A model generated the notes under the pieces. That model was not told the origin of the DNA and did no database searches. It saw nothing but the letters and a program-made list of their open reading frames with translations. The position numbers and the translations under genes are program-made. Of a DNA stretch of 64,000 nt, positions 56,299 through 64,000 are shown piece after piece. The stretch covers positions 31,248,001-31,312,000 of the forward strand of contig CM075943.1 of assembly GCA_038030265.1 (NCBI GenBank), given 5' to 3'. The stretch comes from Corythucha ciliata (lineage: Eukaryota; Arthropoda; Insecta; Hemiptera; Tingidae). Position 1 is the stretch's first letter. Each line of letters opens with the position of its first letter.

Positions 56299-59200
56299 GT
56301 GCGTCCAGGCAAACTTGCAGCACAGTAGAACCGCGTCTGCGGATGTAGCGGTCCTCATGAGTAGGGTAAGTTTTGAGGTGGGCCTGTTCTAGGAGCCGTA
56401 TGTCTCAGGGAACAGGGTGTGTTATCTTAGAAATAAGGATTATAAGATTTTTAATACTGAGGGAGACCTGGCTCCGAGAGCATGTGTGGCTGTGTTGGCG
56501 AATTTTAACCCGGTACAGTTACGCCCCTTCGGAACCAGGGATCTCATTGCGGTCAGTTTCAGGGCAACCCTGCGAAATCAAGAGGTCAAGGAGGTCGTCG
56601 TAGTACAGAGCGATGGAGGAGGATGGCGTACCAGCGGAGCTTGAGAATCTCTGCTCCCACTGCCGGACAACAGGGAAGCTGCTAGTGGTCGGAGCCAACG
56701 CGAATGCCCACCACCTAGGGTGGGGGTCGTCGAACGTAAACCGACCGGGGGAGCAGCTAATGGAGGATTTGGTAAGAATAGGTATTTTTGTGGAGAATAG
56801 GGGGGATGAGCCCACCTTTGTAGTTAGGAACAGGCAAGAGGTCATTGACGTGACCCTGAGCCTGGGGAGTATGGGTAGGCTAATTAGTAACTGGAGGGTG
56901 CAAGAGGGGGTGATAACGTCGAACCACCGACCTATTATGTTCACAGTAGGAGCCGAAGGAGACAAAGCGGAACCCGGACGAAACCCCAGACATACCGACT
57001 GGGAAAGGTTCGAGCGGGAGGTAGGAAGAATGGTGGCGACCGGGGGGTTATCCATTGACGAAGAGGAAAGAGAGGTAAGGGAAATACTAACAGAAGCGTT
57101 TCAGGTGGCCTGCCCAGAGCGAAGGAGGAAGCCCAAAAAATCCGCTTGGTGAGGCCTAGGGCTCCGCTTGCTCAAAAAGCCGACCAGAGCGGCCGCGGAA
57201 ACCGCGAAGGCAACAGGGAACGACGAGGACTGGGAGGCCTACCACGCGGCTAGGAAAGCATACAAGACTGGAATTCGCCGCGCCAAGAAAGATACATGGA
57301 GGACCTATTGCGAAGAAATTGAGGAGACAGGAGAGGCGGCGAGACTCGTTCGTATTGTACGGTCAGAACCGAATGGAAATGTAGGGTCACTAACGCTTCC
57401 GGACGGCGGTTCGGTGGTTGATGGATTAGGTATCGCGACACACTTACTAAATACTTACTTTCCAGGGTGCAGGAGCGAGGAGGTCGTGCCACTTAGGGGT
57501 GGAACTGAGGACGAAGAGGAGTGCAATAGATGCGACGTGGTGATCTCAAGGGAGCGATTCAACTGGGCACTCAGCTCCATGGGACCCTACAAGGCAGCAG
57601 GATTGGACGGAATACACCCGTGCGCCATCCAGCATGCCGGGGGGAGGCTTCAGGAAAGGATAAGACGACTCTTCGTCAGGTGCCTGGCTTTTTTGGATAT
57701 TGAAGGGACTTTTAATAGGGTACATAGGGAGTGTATTTTGGCAACTCCAGGGCACTTTGGGGTGGAGCCGAGGATGATTCAATGGATAGACTACTCGTTG
57801 AGTCATAGGTGGGTGGTCGCTAAGGTGGGCGGCGATAGGGTAGAAAAACGAGCCAGTAGGGGGGTGCCCCAGGGCTCAAGCCTCTCGCCTCTGCTCTGGA
57901 TACTTGTGGTAGATAGTCTTGTAAGGGAATTAGAGGAAAAGGGCTTTTATGCGCAATTTTTTGCGGATGACGGGGCCATAGTGGTTAGGGGGAAAGACTT
58001 ATCCACACTGTGTTCCCTCATGAGGGGGGCGGTGGGGGTAGTCGAGGCATGGTGTAGGCCTAGGGGTCTCACAATAAACCCCAGTAAGATGAATATGGTG
58101 TTGTTCACTCACAAGAGAAAAAGGGAGTGATGGCAATAAATCCACTTTCGGAGAGAGGTCATCGCCTTCTCAAAGCAGGTTAAGTATTTGGGAGTCATAT
58201 TGGATGAGAAGTTAAGGTGGAAAGAACACGTAGACAGCGTTTACAAGAAAGCTGTGGTGGCCTTTCACCAATGTAGACAAATTGTGGGGAAGACCTGGAG
58301 CCTGAAACCACGGGTCATGAAGTGGATATACACAGGAATCATCCGACCACGCATCCTGCACGGGGCGGCCGCATGGTAGAGGGGGATAGAGAAGGGAGGG
58401 GGGCGGGGCGGATAGGCTCGCAAAAATACAAAGGCTTGCTTGCCTGGCGATTTTGGGGCCATTCCGGACAACCCCTACGAGGGTCATGGAAAGATTACTA
58501 GGCCTGAAGCCCCTGGACATTGAAGTCAGGGGTCGGGCACTTGAAGTTGCCTACAGGTTGAGATGCCAGGGAGGCCTAAAGCGGGTCAGGCAGGGCCAAT
58601 GGGACTGGGAAGGGGAACTAAATAGAGTATCCCGTCCTCGGCACTTAGGTCGGATTACGTGGTTAAAACGAACGACTTCTCGACCAAAATCAAACAGAGA
58701 GTCATTGTGAGAGAAGAGGGTTGGGAACCCCGGCAAGGGGAGCTGGTGTGTTACACGGACGGCTCCAAGAAGGGTCAGGAAGGGCCGACCGGAGCTGGAA
58801 TTTTCGTGCCGGAGCTGGGGGTGGAAATAAGTATCCCGCTAGGGGGACACACCACAGTTTTCCAGGCCGAGGTAGTAGCGATCGATGCTTGTATTCGGGA
58901 GCTACTGAAGCGGAAAGTGACAGGTAGGGCAATCGGTATCTACTCTGACAGCAGGGCGGCGCTGGGGGCGATCACCAAACCCGTGGCCCAGCGGCCGTGG
59001 CGAGTTGCAGAGTGGGGATACGGGACCTCCAAGGCGAAGGGAACTCCCTAACGTTGGGATGGATCCCGGGTCATAGAGGATGGCAGGGAAATGAAAAAGC
59101 AGACGAGCTGGCCAAGCGTGGCGCGGACCAGCCGGTAATAGGGCCTGAACCATCGGTGGGCATTGCCTGAAGGGTGGTCTTGAGGGAGATAAGGGCCTGG

Positions 59201-59870
59201 GCCAGTGACCAAGCTCTGAGGAGATGGCGGACTGAACCCGGGTGCCGGCAAGCAAAACTGGGAATCAATGAGGAAGACCAGGAAGCTTCGGCATGGTTGC
59301 TGGGACTAACACGGTTTAAGCTTAGGCGGATAGTAGGGATGTAGGGCCTATTTTTTGAAAGTACTTTCCAACTCTACATTTGCCCTCTTCAAATTTGTCA
59401 CATGGGAAGACTTAGAAAAAGTTCAAAGTGAAAAGAGAAGAGTTGAAAAGTACTTTCAAAAAACAGGCCCCCGATAACAGATGGTGTGTAGTAATGGCGA
59501 CCGGCTTCACGAAAAATGCGTTTCACTCCCTCCACTTGTTCCTACCTCCATGGTCCACTCACTCATGGAAATAAATTTGCTGGGACTAACACGGGTTAAG
59601 CTTAGGCGGATAGTAGGGATGTATACAGGACATTACGCCCTTAACAGGCATCTGTCAATCATGGGGGCAGTAGGGGAGCCCGACTGCGAAAGATGTGGGG
59701 AGGCTGAGGAAACCGCGGTGCACGTCGTATGCGAGTGTGACGGCTACGCGGCGGCCAGATACACAATTTTTGGTGACGATAGGATATCCTTCCCCAGCTT
59801 CTCAAAGGAGCATGGGACCCGTCTCCTGAGTTTGCTGGAAAGGATAAATAGGTTTGAGGAGTCGTACTAG
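56299..59870 (+). pseudogene. Non-LTR ORF2, unit 2 (endonuclease, RT, RNase H, CCHC end)
   Basis: It has the same layout and the same lesions as unit 1: TAG before EPYVS at about 56390, TGA at 57150-57152, the missing RT finger segment, and frameshifts in the thumb and RNase H regions. The RT frame is 57168-58130 and RNase H runs from 58659 to about 59125. The C-terminus is complete here, with CERCGEAEETAVHVVCEC (C-x2-C-x7-H-x4-C), and ends ERINRFEESY at 59870. RT residues that differ from unit 1 include two Lys-to-Glu changes (KIEET/EIEET, EEKCN/EEECN). Confidence 0.85.
59342..59576 (+). mobile_element. 235 bp GGGGCCTATTTTTT insertion in ORF2, unit 2
   Basis: This is identical in position and form to 54518-54752, with the same 45 bp flanking duplication (59297-59341 and 59577-59621). 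Its presence in both units shows that the insertion came before the tandem duplication. Confidence 0.8.
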
Positions 59871-59965
59871 GCTCTCCCGAGTCCGGGCCCCAAACGGGTA
59901 TGGTGTATGGGCCGAGAGGCTTTTGGCACCTTCGGAGTCGGGAGACCGTCCGAGCCCTCAACAAA

Positions 59966-60002
<37 letters not shown>

Positions 60003-60003
<1 letters not shown>

Positions 60004-60599
60004 CCTTAAAAAATGCAACCATGTCATGCTCTTTTTTATTCATACTGCTCATTGAATATAATAATTAATAAGTACATAATAACAATACGCCGCTAAAGTT
60101 TGACGTCACGGTTTACAGTTTCGACTCACAACAAACAGTATCGCTTTTAGCAACATTAAAAAATACATTTATATTCTTACTACTAATGGGGGTAGAGGGG
60201 TTTATTATGAGTCAGGATAACCACACAAAAAAGCGAACCTACCTTTTGCAACATATAGTGTGAGCGTAGCGAAGAAATGTTATTCAATGAAGCTTGATAA
60301 AGCGATTGTCTCCCTCACGTGCAATGATTCATCAATTATTAATTTACAAAGCAGGAAATATTTTCATCGTTTCACGCCTATAATTTATGTAATTGTCACC
60401 GTCCCTTAAACCTGTAAAAACTAAATTCAGAGCCGATGATAGGCATGAAGTACAATAGAATTGTAGTAAAGATGGGTTGATGGGGGGGGGGGCACTCATT
60501 ATACCCAATTTGACCCCGTAAGTAAAAGTTGATCTGTCAATCCCAAAGAAGTTCAATACATTACGAACGATTGTAGTAGAAATACACATTTTTATTACA
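60003..60599. other. No gene seen
   Basis: AT-rich sequence follows the poly-A. A G-run lies at about 60482-60492. A minus-strand open frame (60706-60344) crosses into the next MITE and has no family features. Confidence 0.45.
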
Positions 60600-61000
60600 G
60601 TCTGTCCGCACTTAGTGATGGATTTTCGCCCGCCCTTAAATTGTGTGGAATGAGCTTCCTCTTTGCCCCTTCCACTAAAAATAACGTACTGGGAATAATC
60701 GCACATTGGAAAGAATACTGTTACAACTCAAAAAAGTTTTTCTGACCTATCCAGTTTGGATTAAATTAAATTACATTAATCCCAACTGGATTGGCCAGAA
60801 TAACTTTTTTGAGTTGTAACAGTATTCTTTCCAATGTGCGTAATTTCAGAACAACACTGAGTAGCGTCTATACGTAGCCATAGTGGTCGTAGTAAAAGTT
60901 TTGTTGTTGATTTCTTCAATTTTTTCTGGTAGGAGTGAACAAATCAATCTATACCGACATGATGCAACCGGTTCGAGAGTTGATCACTTAGTGGACAGAC
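60600..61000. mobile_element. GTCTGTCC-type foldback MITE, second copy
   Basis: The ends are GTCTGTCCGCACTTAGTGAT and ATCACTTAGTGGACAGAC, inverted, over 401 bp. The inner hairpin around 60700-60840 (AAAGAATACTGTTACAACTC and its complement) is nearly identical to that at about 9980-10105. This confirms one family with the element at 9697-10560. Confidence 0.82.
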
Positions 61001-61921
61001 TATATAGTTTGGGAATGTTAAAATTAACTTTAGGTAATTAAATTATTTTTGAGTTGAAACATTTATTGGAGTAGTTTCGGGGTATGCACCCGGATGCCTT
61101 GATAATGGGGTGCATACCCCGAAACTAGTCGGCAAAAGTGCAATAAAAATGACTGAAGTACGCAAATGGAAAATAGACATTACATTGGCATTTATTTTAT
61201 TCATCCCCCCCCCCCCAGTGTAATGGGGAGTTGAACAGAGCAAAATCATTACAAAATACTTCGCTCAGGCAGATATCGAAACTGTTCCCTTTCATCATCA
61301 TCTTTGATACCAAGCATACAGCCGATGAGATAAGCGAATGAAGTCATTAAAGTAACATTTGCAGGAGTTATTTCTTCGGTGAACTCAGCGAGTCGATATC
61401 AACTCTATAAGGGGCTTAGCATTGCAAACAAAAACATTGGACTATTGAAGATCATTTTATCAGTTATAAGAGCGGCAATAATTGTACATGCATTGGGTTT
61501 AATTTTTGAATTGATCAAAGCAACGTAATTTTATTCCTTGGTAATTAAGTTATTAGATAATGGGCTTCCTTTATGGATTTAGTTTGGTCAGCGGTTTGAA
61601 ATGGGGCTTCCTTTTCATAATACTATATGTAGAGGACTAATAGTGTTCACACTAGACCACTACGGTTCCCCGGAAGCCAGTGGAATGCATAAGATAAATC
61701 ACAATTCCTTGTCACAACTTTTTGAAGTTTATGTTAAACGTCTACTCCGTAGAGGTAGGAGCAAGTGGAGAGAGAGAAATACTTGTTTAATGTAGAAACA
61801 TGTGAAGCCGGATTTTCCTCCATATACACTGTTATCATTTACCCAGAGAGGACGGGAAGGGAATTTATCACTTTTTCAGTGATCAAGTATCAAATTGTCA
61901 ATGTTTTTGTTGGGTGAGACC
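61001..61921. other. No gene seen; one perfect hairpin
   Basis: Apart from the stem-loop at 61072-61127 and a C-run at about 61206-61216, nothing was recognised. A short open frame at 61601-61795 has no family features. Confidence 0.45.
61072..61127. repeat. Perfect 20 bp stem-loop
   Basis: The arms 61072-61091 (TAGTTTCGGGGTATGCACCC) and 61108-61127 are exact complements, separated by 16 bp. There is no T-run or coding context to suggest a terminator. It may be the centre of a small inverted-repeat element or a structured RNA. Confidence 0.8.
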
Positions 61922-62159
61922 TGGGGCCTATTTTTTGAAAGTACTTTCCAACTCTACACTTTGCGCTCTTCAAATTTGTCACATGGGAAGACTTAGAAAA
62001 AGTGCAAAGTGAAAAGAGAAGAGTTGAAAAGTACTTTCAAAAAATAGGCCCCTGATAACAGATGGTGTGTAGTAATGGCGACCGGCTTCACGAAAAATGC
62101 GTTTCACTCCCTCCACTTGTTCCTACCTCCATGGTCCACTCACTCATGGAAATAAATTT
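61922..62159 (+). mobile_element. GGGGCCTATTTTTT composite repeat, third copy
   Basis: The hairpin 61922-62053 and the following approximately 105 bp match the insertions at 54518-54752 and 59342-59576, ending GGAAATAAATTT. Minor differences (for example CTACACTTTGCGCTC against CTACATTTGCCCTC) mark it as a separate, older copy. No long flanking duplication is visible here. Confidence 0.8.
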
Positions 62160-62451
62160 CTCACAGAACCGAATTATCGAATAATCGTTATCGAATTAGT
62201 CAGGTCTGATACAAAAGATCTAACTCAGTTTTACTTATACTTATTCATGAGCGCTGCTACAGTTTTTATTTGTTATAGTGCGCAATAAAACCTATTATTT
62301 TCTTTCCCGCCTCCCTTAGACGCAAAATTCGCTTCCCCAGTCAGGCAAAGAGAACTGAGAAGTGTACGCGACAGGTTATGCAACTGACATTAACTCATGC
62401 AAGGGTTCTAGCCTCTGAAAATTAACAGTCCCATCACACATGAAGAAAATA
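62160..62451. other. No feature seen
   Basis: This is AT-rich sequence between two repeats, with no open frame of note. Confidence 0.4.
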
Positions 62452-63904
62452 CAGGGTGGAACAGGATAAGTGTGAGAAAAAAAATTGGGTGAAAGTTGGC
62501 CTCATTTGTGATCGAAAACACTCTTGTACCACCATGGTCCGAAAATGAAAACCCTACGAGATATGATTTTTCTAACGTTTATTATGACTCACGTCACTTT
62601 TCTTAACTAAATGGGAATAACTCAGTTTCCAACTGACATTTTGCAACTTTTGATGACAGATTCGGAAACAGCACATTTTTTTTGTGAGGATTAGCCATTT
62701 ACGATAAAATTCAACCATTTTCTGGGGGCTCGTGAGCTGCTCAAAGTTTTGCAAATCCAGGATTTATAATTTTTCAAAAAAGTCAACCCCCGCTTTTTTA
62801 CTCGACATTTTAGCGCACCGACATCCCATGGGTCCGAAAAACTTCCCCAATGTGTACTTTTTAAAATTTCTCATGAACGTATTTTTAGTTAATCAGTGAT
62901 TTTTAGGCAGAAATGGCCATTTCTTAGAAAAAAGAATGGTTTTTCTCTTCAAAATCGCTTGTTTCGACCTACAACATTTGAACGAGCTTTGTGATTTTTA
63001 GCATGATTGACGTCGTTAAAGCATCATCCAAAGTTTTCCCTTGAACGGGACGGACTGTGTACGCCTGTCAAAGTCCAAAAAATGTCGCTCCCGCAGCTAG
63101 CTGTCCGTTAGAGTGCATTTCTCTACTGCCAATTTCGAATTCGTATTCGAATCGGAAATTGATATCAACAAGTAGAGTCATTAAGTGCACTAATTTCGTC
63201 CAATAACAGCTAAACACGCCGAAATTCACAGTAGTGAAATTCACCCTTGCCGACAGCCAGCTACCGGAGCGACAGTTTTTGATATTTTGGTAAGAGTGCG
63301 CATTCCATTCGGTTCGAAGGAAAACTTTGGATAAGGCTTTAATTAGTTTTAGCATGTTAAGAATCACAAAGCTCGTTCAAATTAGGTTGTTCAAAACAAG
63401 CGATTTTTAAGAGAAAAATCATTATTTTTTCCAAGAAATGGCTTTTCTGCCGAAAACTCGCTGAAGAACTAAAAAAAACGTTCAGGAGTAATTTTAAAAA
63501 GGACAAATTGAAGAAGTTTTTCCGACCTATGGGATGTAGATACGCTCAGATTTAGTGTAGAGAAGTGGGGGTTGAATTATTTGAAAAATTAGAGATCCAC
63601 GATTTGCAAAACTTTGAGCATCTCTCAAGCCCACAGAAAATAGTTGAATTTTATCGAAAATGGCTAATCTTGACAGAAAAAGTGTGCTCTTTCCAAATCC
63701 ATCGTCAAAAGTTGCAAATGTCAGCTGTAAACCAACCTATTCGCATTTAGTTAAGAAAAGTGGTGCAAGCCTAAAAAAACGTTAGAAAAATCATATCTCG
63801 TAGGATTTTGATTTTCGGTCCATGGTTTATTGGGTGTTTTCGATCGCAAATGAGGCCTGTTTTCACCCATTTTTTTTTTGTCACACTTATCCTGTTCCAC
63901 CCTG
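62452..63904. mobile_element. Foldback MITE, CAGGGTGG ends, family 3
   Basis: The ends are CAGGGTGGAACAGGATAAG and CTTATCCTGTTCCACCCTG, flanked by TA on both sides (62450-62451 and 63905-63906). It is 1453 bp. The two arms are inverted copies along most of their length but have diverged by substitutions and short indels. The centre, about 63080-63290, holds a further inverted pair with GCTAGCTG/CAGCTA...GGAGCGAC blocks. Similar CAGCTGCCGGAGCG blocks lie at the centre of the 12827-15245 palindrome. There is no protein. Confidence 0.82.
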
Positions 63905-64000
63905 TATAATAAAAACCACCTCTGCTGAGTCAGTTTAAAATTAACCGTTAACCACCCAGCTAGAACAGCATTTTTTTTTCTTACAATAGGGAATTATTGC

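Larger units (their letters stand above)
54922..60002 (+). mobile_element. Non-LTR retrotransposon, I-group (LOA-like), unit 2, with 3' end
   Basis: This is nearly identical to unit 1. I saw a handful of single-base differences and several homopolymer length differences (for example the G-runs near 51405 and 56232). Unlike unit 1 it continues through the C-terminal region to the ORF2 stop at 59868-59870. A short GC-rich 3' UTR and a poly-A tail (59968-60002) follow. The shared defects and abrupt junction indicate that one unit was duplicated as DNA, not inserted twice. Confidence 0.87.

Noticed and set aside
50070..60020. Target-site duplication of the non-LTR element
   Set aside because: No convincing match was found between the sequence after the poly-A at 60002 and the sequence before about 50096; the 5' end is not defined.

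Overview
This window is arthropod, most likely insect, nuclear DNA. The evidence is an insect-type kainate glutamate receptor gene with short GT-AG introns, an otherwise gene-poor AT-rich background, and many nested transposable elements of classes typical of insects. I cannot name the species. There is no bacterial gene organisation, CRISPR array, rRNA or convincing tRNA.

Region 1 (1-9517) holds the 5' two thirds of the extracellular part of one host gene on the minus strand, an ionotropic glutamate receptor of the kainate type. Seven exon positions chain by splice site and phase: 9517-9208, 8668-8493, 8416-8363, 8303-8139, a 6.8 kb intron, 1348-1196, 1065-862, and then two alternative versions of the same ligand-binding exon, 573-370 and 295-77. 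The first exon(s) lie beyond 9517 and were not found. The rest of the ligand-binding domain and the channel lie off the left edge. The paired exons are the most interesting host feature. Each starts and ends at the same point in the protein, both are in phase 0, both keep key ligand contacts, and only a 74 bp intron separates them.

Region 2 (9690-20545) is a nest of foldback elements. A GTCTGTCCAC element, a 2.4 kb palindrome with unequal numbers of an inner repeat, a CAGGGTGT foldback and two copies of an older repeat are stacked together. One arm was hit by a complete Ginger/KRBA2-like cut-and-paste transposon (16510-19067). This element has matching ends, a TATC target duplication and an intact two-exon integrase-type transposase. 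A MULE-like MITE with a 9 bp duplication closes the region.

Region 3 (20545-35000) has no recognisable host gene. It carries MITEs, microsatellites, small fragments of non-LTR and BEL/Pao retrotransposons, a cluster of CACCAATATGTCCG repeats, and a 1.7 kb non-autonomous element built from ACTCGGTTAA motifs.

Region 4 has two well-bounded elements: a young Copia retrotransposon (35015-39231, minus strand, 99 bp LTRs, TTAAC duplication, two frameshifts) and a hAT element (45415-49751, ATTTAATT duplication). The hAT BED-finger exon is split by GGCC-type MITEs.

Region 5 (50096-60002) is a defective I-group non-LTR retrotransposon duplicated head to tail with a 4826 bp period. The units are nearly identical and share the same stops, the same missing RT segment and the same 235 bp insertion, which is flanked by a 45 bp duplication. 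The end of the window (60003-64000) holds another GTCTGTCC element, a GGGGCC MITE copy and a third CAGGGTG foldback. All splice sites and boundaries were read by eye; no search was run.
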